From: Streptomyces fradiae
Lineage (GTDB): Bacteria; Actinomycetota; Actinomycetes; Streptomycetales; Streptomycetaceae
Assembly: GCF_041270065.1 (NCBI RefSeq)
Contig: NZ_CP065958.1
Coordinates: 2,170,001 to 2,234,000, forward strand
Direction: 5' to 3'
Length of the DNA: 64,000 bases
The notes beneath the pieces were generated by a model. It worked only from the letters and a program-made list of their open reading frames with translations, was not told the origin of the DNA and searched no databases. Positions 28,901 through 36,949 of the stretch are shown here, in pieces (position 1 is the stretch's first letter; each line of letters starts with the position of its first letter). Position numbers and translations under genes: made by a program.

Positions 28901-29698
28901 ATGTCCACGACCACCCATCGCCACGACGAGCGGCGGATCAGCCCCGTCTTCCTGGCGATCCTCGCGGTCATGGCCGTCACCGGCTGGGCCGTGTGGACGG
29001 ACTTCGCCACCTCCCCCGGCCTTGCCGTGTTCCTCTTCGTGGCCTCGGCGTGGATCGTCTCGCTCTGTCTGCACGAGTACGCGCACGCCCGCACCGCCCT
29101 GCACGGCGGCGACATCACCGTGGGCGCCCGGGGCTATCTGACGCTCAACCCGATGGCGTACACGCACGCCGTCCTGAGCATCGTCCTGCCGCTGCTCTTC
29201 GTCATCCTGGGCGGCATCGGTCTGCCCGGCGGCGCCGTCTTCATCGACCGCGACCGGGTGCGCGGGCGCTGGAAGCACAGCCTGATCTCGGCGGCCGGGC
29301 CGCTGGCGAACGTGCTGTTCGCCGCCGTCTGCACCGCGCCGTTCTGGCTCGACGCGCTCGACGGGGTGCCGGTCGCCTTCCAGTACGCGCTGGCGTTCCT
29401 GGCGTTCCTGCAGGTCACGGCGGCGATCCTGAACCTGCTTCCGGTGCCGGGCCTGGACGGTTACGGGGTGCTGGAGCCCTGGCTCTCGTACAACATCCGG
29501 CGGCAGGTCGAGCCGGTCGCGCCCTATGGCTTCTTCATCATCATCGGACTGCTGTACATCCCGGCGATCAACGGGGCGTTCTTCGACCTGGTCGACACGG
29601 TCATGCAGGCGCTCGGCGTGCCGGAGCCGTCCCGCTACTGCGGTCTTGAGCTGTTCCGGTTCTGGCGGGAGACCCCGGAGTTCTGTCAGGTCGGTTAG
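28901..29698 (+). CDS. Site-2 protease family (M50) membrane metalloprotease
   Basis: A 265-residue intramembrane zinc protease. The HEYAH motif at residues 58-62 gives two zinc ligands, and the third lies in NLLPVPGLDGYGVLEP near residue 190. Hydrophobic segments surround both. It lacks the PDZ domain of RseP-type members, resembling the compact Streptomyces paralogs. The start at 28901 has GGGGAG upstream. The target protein is unknown. Confidence 0.88.
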   Translation: MSTTTHRHDERRISPVFLAILAVMAVTGWAVWTDFATSPGLAVFLFVASAWIVSLCLHEYAHARTALHGGDITVGARGYLTLNPMAYTHAVLSIVLPLLFVILGGIGLPGGAVFIDRDRVRGRWKHSLISAAGPLANVLFAAVCTAPFWLDALDGVPVAFQYALAFLAFLQVTAAILNLLPVPGLDGYGVLEPWLSYNIRRQVEPVAPYGFFIIIGLLYIPAINGAFFDLVDTVMQALGVPEPSRYCGLELFRFWRETPEFCQVG

Positions 29699-29705
29699 GC
29701 CCGGG

Positions 29706-29891
29706 TCAGCCCTGAGCCTGCTCCTCGGCCGTCGCGCGGGCGCGCTTGAGGTAGAACCACGCCATGTTCGAGGAGAGGCCGGCGAGCAGCACCCAGACGA
29801 TGCCGATCAGGTTCCCCTGGGCGAAGGAGAACACGGCCGCGACGACGGCGAGCGCGCAGACGACCAGGGCGTAGAGGGCGAGGCGGGGCAT
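29706..29891 (-). CDS. Small two-helix membrane protein
   Basis: A 61-residue protein with two hydrophobic segments (about 4-24 and 28-48) and a charged tail (LKRARATAEEQAQG). An AGGAG site lies 9 bases before the ATG. The stop is 8 bp from the convergent site-2 protease stop. The function is unknown; it is supported by the ribosome site, composition and topology. Confidence 0.7.
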   Translation of the reverse strand: MPRLALYALVVCALAVVAAVFSFAQGNLIGIVWVLLAGLSSNMAWFYLKRARATAEEQAQG

Positions 29892-29966
29892 GGGGTCGGC
29901 TCCTGTCCGGGTACGGCGTTTCGTGCCCGTCCAGTGTCCCCCATGCCCCGATCCGCGCCGGTACCG

Positions 29967-30026
29967 GCTCGGGCGTCCGCTCGGGCGTCCGCTCGGACGT
30001 CGGCTCGGGCGTCGGCTCAGACGTCG
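29967..30026. repeat. Five-unit 12-bp tandem repeat at the npdG 3' end
   Basis: Five units of GCTCGGGCGTCC or close variants start at 29967, 29979, 29991, 30003 and 30015. The last unit covers the npdG stop codon (minus strand, 30017-30019). Three units carry base changes. Confidence 0.85.
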
Positions 30027-30736
30027 GTGACGCGCAGGCCCGCGTGGGCCTTGTAGCGGCGGTTCACCGAGATCAGGTTGGCGACGAGCGACTCGACCTG
30101 GTGGGCGTTGCGCAGCCGGCCCGCGAAGACACCGCGCATGCCGGGGATGCGGCCGGCCAGCGCCTGGACGATCTCCACGTCGGCCCGGACCTCGCCGAGG
30201 ACCATCACGTCCGTGTCGATCTCGTCGATCGCCGGGTCCTGGAGGAGCACCGCCGAGAGGTGGTGGAAGGCGGCGGTGACCCGCGAGTCCGGCAGCAGCG
30301 CGGCGGCCTGCTCGGCGGCCGAGCCCTCCTCGGGCTTGAGGGCGTAGGCGCCCTTCTTGTCGAAGCCGAGCGGGTTCACGCAGTCCACGACGAGCTTTCC
30401 GGCGAGCTCCTCGCGCAGCGACTCCAGCGTCTTGGCGTGCCCGTCCCACGGCACGGCGACGATCACGACGTCGCTGCGCCGGGCACAGGCGGCGTTGTCG
30501 GCGCCCTCGACGCCGAGGCCGAGCTCGGCGGCCGCGGCCTCGGCGCGGTCGGCGGCGCGCGAGCCGATGATCACCTGCTGGCCGGCCTTGGCGAGCCGGT
30601 AGGCGAGGCCGCGGCCCTGGTCGCCGGTGCCGCCGAGAACGCCGACGACGAGGCCGGACACGTCGGGCAGGTCCCAGGGGTCTTTCGGGGCCGGGGCGGG
30701 GGCGGGGGCGGGGGTGGCGCTGCTGGGAGAAGTCAT
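30017..30736 (-). CDS. npdG: NADPH-dependent F420 reductase
   Basis: A 239-residue enzyme that moves hydride between NADPH and coenzyme F420. After a Pro-rich leader, the Rossmann motif VGVLGGTGDQGRGLA (about residue 28) and IIGSR for the NADP phosphate are clear. The middle has VVDCVNPLGFDKKGAY and the C-terminus AGRLRNAHQVESLVANLISVN, both typical of F420-NADP oxidoreductases. F420 cofactor use is common in actinomycetes. The upstream codons include a Pro-Ala repeat (APAPAPAP). Confidence 0.93.
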   Translation of the reverse strand: MTSPSSATPAPAPAPAPKDPWDLPDVSGLVVGVLGGTGDQGRGLAYRLAKAGQQVIIGSRAADRAEAAAAELGLGVEGADNAACARRSDVVIVAVPWDGHAKTLESLREELAGKLVVDCVNPLGFDKKGAYALKPEEGSAAEQAAALLPDSRVTAAFHHLSAVLLQDPAIDEIDTDVMVLGEVRADVEIVQALAGRIPGMRGVFAGRLRNAHQVESLVANLISVNRRYKAHAGLRVTDV

Positions 30737-30836
30737 GGCCCGACATTACTGGCCGGTCGCTCCCCGGGTACCCGTCCGGGTGAGGCTGGTGCGAACGCCC
30801 GCGCGGGGCGGGGCGGCTGGGGCACCATCCGGGGCC

Positions 30837-31442
30837 ATGGACGCCGTACGTGTCGCGCTGCTGCGCGAAGTGCTCGCCGGGACCGAATGGCCGGGAGCGG
30901 CCCGCCGCTTCGCCGGCTCGCTGCGCTCCTCGGTCGTCCCGCACGGCGGCGGGCTGCTCCTGGTCGGCACGGCGGAGTACGAGCCGTGGCACCTGGCCGC
31001 GCACCTGGTGGACGAGGCCGCCTGGTCGGGCCGCCCCGAGCTGGCCCCGACCCTGGTCCGGCACCGGGCCCGCCCCGGCGACCCGGCGCATCTGGCGGTC
31101 GGCCTCGGCCGGATCGAGTCGGCGGGCCGTGGTGCGACGCTGCTGATGGTGGCGCCGTCCCGGCCCGACGAGGGCCTGCTGGAACGGGTCCACGACGCCC
31201 GTCGCGCGGGTGCGACGGTGCTCTCCCTTGACGCCGGCGACACCGAGCTGCACGGCCTCGCCCACGAGACCCTGGCGGTCCCGGCGGACGCCGGCGTGGA
31301 CCTGGACACGGTCCAGCACCTGGTCAGCGCCGCCACCGGCGAGAACTGCCTCCCCTCGGCCCCGCGCGGCCGCCTCGGCTTCCGCGACCGTCTGTCGCGG
31401 CTCGCGGACCGGCTGACGGCGCCGCCGCCGGCGCGGTGGTGA
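30837..31442 (+). CDS. Conserved hypothetical protein, possible SIS-like fold
   Basis: A 201-residue soluble protein. Alternating patterns such as GLLLVGTAEYEPWHLAAHLVDEA and ATLLMVAPSRPDEGLLERVHDARRAGATVLSLD suggest an alpha/beta fold resembling sugar-isomerase (SIS) domains, but I cannot confirm the family. ATG 30837 is the first start giving a natural amino-acid composition. The stop lies 4 bp from the convergent membrane-protein stop. Confidence 0.7.
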   Translation: MDAVRVALLREVLAGTEWPGAARRFAGSLRSSVVPHGGGLLLVGTAEYEPWHLAAHLVDEAAWSGRPELAPTLVRHRARPGDPAHLAVGLGRIESAGRGATLLMVAPSRPDEGLLERVHDARRAGATVLSLDAGDTELHGLAHETLAVPADAGVDLDTVQHLVSAATGENCLPSAPRGRLGFRDRLSRLADRLTAPPPARW

Positions 31443-31446
31443 GCAG

Positions 31447-31860
31447 CTACCGAGGTCGGTGGTGGCGGTGGCTCAGGGCGGCGACCGCCAGGGTGGTCAG
31501 GACGAGCACACCGGCCGTCTCGACCGCCATCGTGGGCCGCACCAGCTCCGCGTCCGCCGACTCCTCGAAGCCGAACAGACCCGTGGTGAGGCTCAGGAAC
31601 AGCGCGCCCAGGGTGCCCGCCGTGAACAGTGCCGTGGCGGTGGCGACCAGGCCGAGCCAGCGGTACGGGGTCAGGAGGACGGCCAGGGCGAGCACGCAGC
31701 CGAGGACGCCGTTCAGCAGGAACAGGTCACCGATGGTGGCCAGGTCCCGGTAGCCCTCGGCCCACAGGTGGAGGTGGATCGCGCCCATCGTCGCGGTGAG
31801 CCCCGCGGCGGCCAGCCGCAGCACCAGTACGGCGACGCGGCGGGTCCGGTCCGTAGCCAT
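31447..31860 (-). CDS. Four-helix membrane protein coupled to the cupredoxin gene
   Basis: A 137-residue protein with four hydrophobic segments (about 10-32, 41-64, 68-92 and 108-128) and a His/Arg C-terminus. Its ATG lies 2 bp after the stop of the cupredoxin lipoprotein gene, so the two are translationally coupled. The function is unknown; a role with the copper-fold partner is inferred from this spacing only. Confidence 0.78.
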   Translation of the reverse strand: MATDRTRRVAVLVLRLAAAGLTATMGAIHLHLWAEGYRDLATIGDLFLLNGVLGCVLALAVLLTPYRWLGLVATATALFTAGTLGALFLSLTTGLFGFEESADAELVRPTMAVETAGVLVLTTLAVAALSHRHHRPR

Positions 31861-31862
31861 GG

Positions 31863-32363
31863 TCAGTAACCGTTGCCGGGAGTACTGGGGTTACTGGGGG
31901 TGGTCGGGGTGTTGACCGGGGCGCCCGCCACCGTGATCTCGGTCTTCATGCCCAGGTCCTTGTGGCCGTCGACCGGGCAGTAGATCTCGTACGTGCCGTC
32001 CTTCAGGGTCACCGTGAGGGTGGTCGACTCGCCCGGGGCGATGGTGTCCGAACGGTTCTCGCCGCCCGGGCCCTCGATCTCCAGGGCGTGGTCGTGCTGC
32101 CCGGTGTTCGTCATGACGAAGGCGTACGTGCCGGGCGTGAAGTTCTGCTGGGACAGGGTGATCTTGAAGTCGGCCAGGTCCGTCGTGACCCGGGTCGCGC
32201 CCGCGGGCGGCGGGGTGGTGGTGCCGCTGCTTGAACCGCCGCCGTCGTCATTGCCGCAGGCGGCGAGGAGGCCGGCCAGCGCGGCGGCCGGAAGGACGAG
32301 CAGCGTGCGGGTCCGTGCCCGGCTTCGTGTCCGGTTTCGGATGCGCTCTCTTGGCTCCGTCAT
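31863..32363 (-). CDS. Cupredoxin-domain lipoprotein
   Basis: A 166-residue exported lipoprotein. An Arg-rich start is followed by a hydrophobic stretch and lipobox LAAC, then a Gly/Ser/Thr/Pro linker. The domain at about 65-148 is cupredoxin-like with the metal-site pattern YEIYCPVDGHKDLGM (Cys, His, Met) and an upstream His pair (TGQHDHALEIEG). It could carry electrons or bind copper at the membrane surface. The start is fixed by a GGAGG site 8 bases upstream. It is divergent from the sigma factor gene. Confidence 0.85.
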   Translation of the reverse strand: MTEPRERIRNRTRSRARTRTLLVLPAAALAGLLAACGNDDGGGSSSGTTTPPPAGATRVTTDLADFKITLSQQNFTPGTYAFVMTNTGQHDHALEIEGPGGENRSDTIAPGESTTLTVTLKDGTYEIYCPVDGHKDLGMKTEITVAGAPVNTPTTPSNPSTPGNGY

Positions 32364-32556
32364 CGTTCGGTCCTCCGGATCGGTGCTCCGGTCCCCCACA
32401 GGGGATACGGCGCGGGGCCGCGCCCGGATTGCCCCGCGCCGGGACCGGGGGCCGGGACCGTGGGGCCGGGATCACGGGCCGGGCGGAAAATGGGATCGGG
32501 GTCGGAGTCCGGCCATCCCTTCCCGGGTGTCGGACGTATCCACAGGTGTGGGACGC

Positions 32557-33123
32557 ATGGGCCTTCCGCTGGAACGGGTTCCCGACGAGGCACTGCTCTC
32601 CGGTCTCGCCACCGGCGATCCGGAGATCGCGGTGGCGTTCGTGCGCCGTTTCCAGCGCCCGGTCTACGGGGTCGCGGTCGCCGTCGTCGGCGATCCGCGG
32701 CTCGCGGAGGACGTGGCCCAGCAGACCTTCGAGCGGGCCTGGCGGCACGCCCAGGTGTACGACGGGCGGCGCGGCTCGGTGCGGACCTGGCTGACGGCGA
32801 TCGCGCACAACCTGGCGATCGACGCGGTACGGGCGCGCCGCGCCACCCCGGTGGCCCCGGAAGACCTGGAGGCGCTGGTCGGGATCGTGACGGAGACGCC
32901 GGAGCGACGCGCGCTCGCCGACGACGCGGCCGAGAAGGTCCGGCGGGCGGTGGCCGAGCTGCCCCGGGAACAGGCCCGGGCGCTGGTGATGGCCGGCATC
33001 TACGGGATGACGGCGCGGGAGGTGGCCGCCTTCGAGGCAGTGCCGCTGGGCACGGCGAAGACCCGGATCCGGGCCGGGACGATCAAGGTACGGGCGCTCC
33101 TGGAGAGCGAGGGGACGCGGTGA
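32557..33123 (+). CDS. ECF-type RNA polymerase sigma factor
   Basis: A 188-residue sigma-70 family factor. Region 2 spans about 20-85 (RLAEDVAQQTFERAWRHA, TWLTAIAHNLAIDAVRAR) and region 4 about 125-180 (LPREQARALVMAGIYGMTAREVA). The start is uncertain: 32557 (ATG), 32548 or 32527 (GTG) are all in frame. The stop overlaps the GTG of the anti-sigma gene. This SigK-like arrangement with a membrane anti-sigma and nearby cupredoxin hints at envelope or metal stress, which is inference. Confidence 0.9.
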   Translation: MGLPLERVPDEALLSGLATGDPEIAVAFVRRFQRPVYGVAVAVVGDPRLAEDVAQQTFERAWRHAQVYDGRRGSVRTWLTAIAHNLAIDAVRARRATPVAPEDLEALVGIVTETPERRALADDAAEKVRRAVAELPREQARALVMAGIYGMTAREVAAFEAVPLGTAKTRIRAGTIKVRALLESEGTR

Positions 33124-33902
33124 ACGGCTTCGGCACCGACTGCGAGCGGCTCCACGAGGACGCCGCCGAACTGGCGCTCGGCGTCCTCCCGGCCCGTGAC
33201 CGCGCGGCGGCGGTGGCCCACCTGGACCGCTGCCCGGACTGCCGCGCGTACGTGCAGCGCCTCACGGCGGTCGGAGACGGCCTGCTGACCCTGCTCCCGG
33301 GCGCCGAACCGCCGGTGGGCTTCGAGAGCCGGGTGGTCCGGGCCATGGGCCCGGCAGCCCCCGCCACCCCTGCACCCGCACCCGCACCCGCCGGCTCGGC
33401 GCCCCGCACCCGGATGCGCCGCTTCCGGCTGGCGGCAGCCGGCACCGCCGCCGCCCTGGCCTTCGGGTTCGGCGGATGGGCGGTCGGAACCGTGGTGGAG
33501 GGGGCGCCGGCGGAGACGGGGGTGGTGGAGGCGGGGGCGCGGGTCCTCGCGGCGGAGCTGGTGGCCGGCGACGGGAGCTCGGTGGGCCGGATCTACGCGC
33601 ACCCGGTGGACGCCACGGGCGGGAACGGCTGGGTGTACATGTCCGTCGACCTGGGCGAACGGGCCGCCGCGGGCGACGGCCCGGTGCGGTGCCTCCTGGT
33701 CCGGGCCGACGGCTCCGCCGTACCCCTGGGGTCGTTCCCGGTGAGGGCCGGTTACGGCTACTGGGGCGCCCCGGCCGCCGTGGACCCGGCGACGCTGGCC
33801 GGTGCCCGGCTGGTGGCCGGGGACGGCACGGTCCTGGCGACGGCCCACTTCGCTGACGCGGGCACGGGCGCGGGCGCGGACGCCGCGCCGGCCGGGCCCT
33901 AG
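33120..33902 (+). CDS. Membrane anti-sigma factor with zinc-finger domain
   Basis: A 260-residue single-pass protein. The N-terminal ZAS domain has the motif HLDRCPDC (His-x3-Cys-x2-Cys), one transmembrane segment lies at about 100-122, and the outer domain resembles the RskA C-terminal region ([19 protein letters not shown]). GTG 33120 overlaps the sigma-factor TGA, so sigma and anti-sigma are made together. The stop is shared in a CTAG with the next, convergent gene. Confidence 0.88.
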   Translation: MNGFGTDCERLHEDAAELALGVLPARDRAAAVAHLDRCPDCRAYVQRLTAVGDGLLTLLPGAEPPVGFESRVVRAMGPAAPATPAPAPAPAGSAPRTRMRRFRLAAAGTAAALAFGFGGWAVGTVVEGAPAETGVVEAGARVLAAELVAGDGSSVGRIYAHPVDATGGNGWVYMSVDLGERAAAGDGPVRCLLVRADGSAVPLGSFPVRAGYGYWGAPAAVDPATLAGARLVAGDGTVLATAHFADAGTGAGADAAPAGP

Positions 33903-34189
33903 TCGGTCTTCTCGTTCTCGGTCTCGTCGTCGGTGTCGTCGTCACCGTCGTCAACGCCGCCGGCGTCGTCACCGCCCTTGTCCGACCGCTCGTGCCAGCG
34001 CGGGTCGGTGTCCCATTCCAGGTTCCGCTCGCGGGCCGTCTCCATGGCGTGGGCGGCCTCCTCGGGGGAGGCGTAGGGGCCGAAGCGGTTCTTGGCGGGG
34101 CATTCCGGGCCCTCTTCGACCTTCTTGTGCTCCAGGCAGTAGAACCACTCGCCCGGCTTGCCGGCCGTACGCTTCTTGAACAGGGCCAT
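33899..34189 (-). CDS. Small conserved protein with acidic tail
   Basis: A 96-residue protein. The first 65 residues are ordered, with two cysteines ([25 protein letters not shown]) and Trp/Pro motifs; the last 25 are almost all Asp/Glu/Gly. An AAGGAG site precedes the ATG. I recognise it only as a Streptomyces-type hypothetical (SPOR-like size and pattern, but not assigned). It is convergent with the anti-sigma gene with a four-base CTAG overlap, and divergent from map. Confidence 0.75.
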   Translation of the reverse strand: MALFKKRTAGKPGEWFYCLEHKKVEEGPECPAKNRFGPYASPEEAAHAMETARERNLEWDTDPRWHERSDKGGDDAGGVDDGDDDTDDETENEKTD

Positions 34190-34233
34190 CTCGGCTCCTT
34201 CCTCCGTCACCATGCTGCCCCAGACGCGGTCGT

Positions 34234-34239
34234 TAGACT
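34234..34239 (+). promoter_or_regulatory. -10 element of a probable leaderless map promoter
   Basis: TAGACT lies 7 bases before the map ATG, and no Shine-Dalgarno sequence is present. Transcription starting at or next to the A of ATG would give a leaderless message. Confidence 0.55.
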
Positions 34240-34246
34240 CGCTGAC

Positions 34247-35104
34247 ATGTCTGGCCAGTCGCTTCTCGTACCGGGGGAGCTGTCCCCCCACCGTTCCGTT
34301 CCCGGAGCCATCCGCCGCCCCGAGTACGTCGGAAAGCCCGCCCCCACTCCGTACACCGGTCCCGAGGTGCAGGACGCGGAGACCGTCGAGCGGATGCGGA
34401 CCGCCGGCCGCCTCGCCGCGCAGGCGATGGAGGAGGCAGCCAAGCACATCGCGCCCGGTGTGACCACGGACAAGTTGGACGAGGTCGCACACGAGTTCCT
34501 GTGCGACCACGGCGCCTACCCGTCCACCCTCGGCTACCGCGGCTTCCCGAAGTCGCTGTGCACGTCCGTCAACGAGGTCATCTGCCACGGCATCCCGGAC
34601 TCGACGGTGCTGCGGGACGGCGACATCGTGAACCTGGACGTGACCGCCTTCATCGGCGGCGTCCACGGCGACAACAACGCCACCTACCTGTGCGGCGACG
34701 TCGCCGAGGAGTCCCGGCTGCTCGTGGAGCGCACCCGGGAGTCGCTGAACCGCGCGATCAAGGCGGTCCGGCCGGGCCGCCAGGTCAACATCATCGGGCG
34801 GGTCATCGAGTCGTACGCCAAGCGCTTCGGCTACGGCGTGGTGCGGGACTTCACCGGGCACGGCATCAACTCGTCCTTCCATTCCGGGCTGATCATTCCG
34901 CACTACGACTCGCCGCACCACACGACGGTGATGCAGCCGGGGATGACCTTCACGATCGAGCCGATGCTGACCCTCGGCACCCACGAGTACGACATGTGGG
35001 ACGACGGCTGGACCGTGGTGACCAAGGACCGGAAGCGGACGGCGCAGTTCGAGCACACGCTGGTGGTGACCGAGACCGGGGCCGACATCCTCACGCTGCC
35101 CTGA
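34247..35104 (+). CDS. map: Type I methionine aminopeptidase
   Basis: A 285-residue enzyme removing the initiator Met from new proteins. The five metal ligands of the pita-bread fold are visible: Asp in [10 protein letters not shown], Asp in HGDNNAT, His in GHGINSSFH, Glu in TIEPMLTLG and Glu in FEHTLVVTE. There is an N-terminal extension of about 40 residues typical of the longer actinobacterial paralog. It is probably leaderless (TAGACT just upstream). Confidence 0.95.
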   Translation: MSGQSLLVPGELSPHRSVPGAIRRPEYVGKPAPTPYTGPEVQDAETVERMRTAGRLAAQAMEEAAKHIAPGVTTDKLDEVAHEFLCDHGAYPSTLGYRGFPKSLCTSVNEVICHGIPDSTVLRDGDIVNLDVTAFIGGVHGDNNATYLCGDVAEESRLLVERTRESLNRAIKAVRPGRQVNIIGRVIESYAKRFGYGVVRDFTGHGINSSFHSGLIIPHYDSPHHTTVMQPGMTFTIEPMLTLGTHEYDMWDDGWTVVTKDRKRTAQFEHTLVVTETGADILTLP

Positions 35105-35167
35105 CTCACGTTGCCCTGACCCGTTCGAGGGGTAGCGTTTTTACCGACAGGACGTCGGGAACCAGTT

Positions 35168-35187
35168 GACTTAGGTAAGCCTAAGTC
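35168..35187 (+). promoter_or_regulatory. Iron box (DtxR/DmdR-type) upstream of heme oxygenase
   Basis: A perfect 20-bp palindrome GACTTAGG-TAAG-CCTAAGTC overlaps TTGACT (35166-35171), a likely -35. It matches the TTAGG-N-CCTAA architecture of iron boxes bound by DmdR1/IdeR/DtxR with Fe(II). It would repress the downstream gene in iron plenty. Confidence 0.82.
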
Positions 35188-35254
35188 GGCACGATCGAGG
35201 TGGTTCCCGACCCCTGCGGTCACCCCACGGTCCCGACGGTCCCGGAGGCACGCC

Positions 35255-35908
35255 TTGAACACGCCCTTCTCGACGCTCATCCGCACCGCTTCGCACGCGC
35301 AGCACACGGAGGCGGAGTCGTCGACGTTCATGAGCGACCTGCTCGGCGGACGCCTGGCCGTGGGCGCGTACGCGCGCTACACGGAGCAGCTGTGGTTCGT
35401 GTACCGCGCGCTCGAGGACGGCGCGGAGGCGCTGCGCGCCGACCCGGTCGCCGGGCCCTTCATACAGCCGGAGCTGTTCCGCACGGCCGCCCTGGAGCAG
35501 GACCTCGCGCATCTGCGGGGCCCGGGCTGGCGGGCCGGCGTCTCAGCGCTGCCGGCCACGGAGGCGTACGCGGCGCGGGTCGCCGAGTGCGCCCGGGTCT
35601 GGCCCGCGGGCTATGTCGCCCACCACTACACCCGCTATCTGGGCGACCTGTCGGGCGGCCAGATCATCCGCGACCGGGCCGAGCGCACCTGGGGCTTCGC
35701 GCGCAAGGGCGACGGCGTGCGGTTCTACGTCTTCGAGGGCATCGCCAACCCGGCCGCGTTCAAGCGGGGCTACCGGGAGCTGCTCGACGCGGTGGACGCC
35801 GACGACCTGGAGAAGCAGCGGATCGTCGACGAGTGCAAGCGGGCCTTCGACTTCAACGGCGCGGTGTTCCGCGAGCTGGCGGGCGAGTTCCCGCTCAGCG
35901 CCGCCTAG
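35255..35908 (+). CDS. hmuO: Biliverdin-producing heme oxygenase
   Basis: A 217-residue heme oxygenase that opens heme to release iron, CO and biliverdin. The proximal-His region (TASHAQHTEAESS), the distal-helix Gly motif (YLGDLSGGQIIRDRA) and FKRGYRELLD are typical. The start is a TTG with a GGAGG site 6 bases upstream. The iron box just upstream places it in the iron-starvation regulon. Its TAG lies 3 bp from the convergent phzF-like stop. Confidence 0.93.
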   Translation: MNTPFSTLIRTASHAQHTEAESSTFMSDLLGGRLAVGAYARYTEQLWFVYRALEDGAEALRADPVAGPFIQPELFRTAALEQDLAHLRGPGWRAGVSALPATEAYAARVAECARVWPAGYVAHHYTRYLGDLSGGQIIRDRAERTWGFARKGDGVRFYVFEGIANPAAFKRGYRELLDAVDADDLEKQRIVDECKRAFDFNGAVFRELAGEFPLSAA

Positions 35909-35911
35909 GGC

Positions 35912-36580
35912 CTACGCCTGCCGCGGAATGGTCCGCTCCAGGCGGCACCGGCCGCCGAGTTCGATGATGCCGTCCGGGCCCGGGGCGGTGAGCAGCTGCG
36001 AGCCCCGGCCCTGGGTGATGTTGAGCGCCCGGCCGAGCTCGGCGGTGAGCAGCAGCGCGGCGGCGCCGGTCGCCTCGTCCTCGTCGATGCCGTCGCCGCG
36101 CCCGGGGAAGCCGCGCGCCCTGATCCGCCCCGCGGCCTCCTCCTCCCAGGCCCACGCGTAGATCCACTCCCCCGGCTCGGGCACCGTCAGCGCGTCGACC
36201 TCGGCGGCGGAGCCGTACTGCCGCAGGGTGCGCGGCGGCGCCCACTCGGCGCGGGCCTCGATCCAGGTGAACTCCCCGTCCCCGCGCACCCACACCTCAC
36301 CGGCCGGCGGGCACACCACCTCCAGGTCGAGCAGCCAGGCGGCCCCGACGAGCGGATACCCGGCGAACGGCAGCCGGACGCCGGGCGTGTAGATGTCGAC
36401 GACGCCCCGCTCGGGGTCGTCGACGAACACGGTCTCGCTGAACCCGAGTTCCTTCGCGAGCGCCTGCCGCGCCGCCTCATCGGGGTACGCGCGCCCGTCG
36501 CGCACGACGCCGAGGGCGTTGCCGTGGCGTCCGTCGCCCGCGCAGAAGACCCGCAGGACGTCGATGTCAGTCGTGTTCAT
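35912..36580 (-). CDS. PhzF-family isomerase-like protein
   Basis: A 222-residue member of the PhzF/diaminopimelate epimerase-like fold, shorter than the usual 260-300. The N-terminal motif GNALGVVRDG and the catalytic Glu context LGFSETVFV are present, as is PFAGYPLVGAAWLL and, in the second half, DEDEATGAAALLL. The substrate is unknown and no phenazine genes adjoin it. It starts 14 bp inside the small upstream frame that ends at 36567. Confidence 0.85.
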   Translation of the reverse strand: MNTTDIDVLRVFCAGDGRHGNALGVVRDGRAYPDEAARQALAKELGFSETVFVDDPERGVVDIYTPGVRLPFAGYPLVGAAWLLDLEVVCPPAGEVWVRGDGEFTWIEARAEWAPPRTLRQYGSAAEVDALTVPEPGEWIYAWAWEEEAAGRIRARGFPGRGDGIDEDEATGAAALLLTAELGRALNITQGRGSQLLTAPGPDGIIELGGRCRLERTIPRQA

Positions 36581-36704
36581 GGCGGAATTGAAGCATCCAG
36601 GCGTCCCACTCCGCCGGTCCGCCGGGAATCGGCCAGGTGCGATTCGGCACCTCGTCGTACGGGAGCCAGCCGACGACCTCGCTCAGCCGCCGCGTACTAC
36701 CCAC
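36567..36704 (-). CDS. Possible small protein upstream of the PhzF-like gene
   Basis: A 45-residue frame from GTG 36704 (VGSTRRLSEVVGWLPYDEV, ending WDAWMLQFRHEHD) with about 80% G/C at third positions and a Trp-rich, globular-looking composition. A longer version from ATG 36770 is possible. No convincing ribosome site is seen. It lies in the 369-bp space between the PhzF-like gene and efeO. Confidence 0.45.
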   Translation of the reverse strand: MGSTRRLSEVVGWLPYDEVPNRTWPIPGGPAEWDAWMLQFRHEHD

Positions 36705-36841
36705 ACGTAACCCGAATCGGGGCAAATCGCCCTGCTTGACCGTCCCTTGACCAAGCCGTGGAACGTCCATGAGTCCGCTGTGACCGCACCGTGTCCTGTG
36801 CGTCGGGCCTGAGAGCTGAATCACTGGACGGGTGGGTATTG

Positions 36842-36876
36842 CTGAGGTAAGCCTCGGTTAAGTTAGGTCCGCCTCA
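36842..36876 (+). promoter_or_regulatory. Pair of iron-box-like sites upstream of efeO
   Basis: Two near-palindromes lie in tandem: CTGAGG-TAAG-CCTCGG (36842-36857) and TTAGG-TCCG-CCTCA (36863-36876). The first shares AGGTAAGCCT with the heme oxygenase box. A TTGCTG / TTAGGT promoter (36839-36844 and 36863-36868) overlaps them. They fit DmdR/IdeR control of the efe operon. Confidence 0.7.
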
Positions 36877-36949
36877 CCCCGTACCGCTGATCCGTACCGC
36901 CGATCCGTCCCGCTGGTCGCCCCCGCGACCGTCCCCGAGTGGAGCCTTC

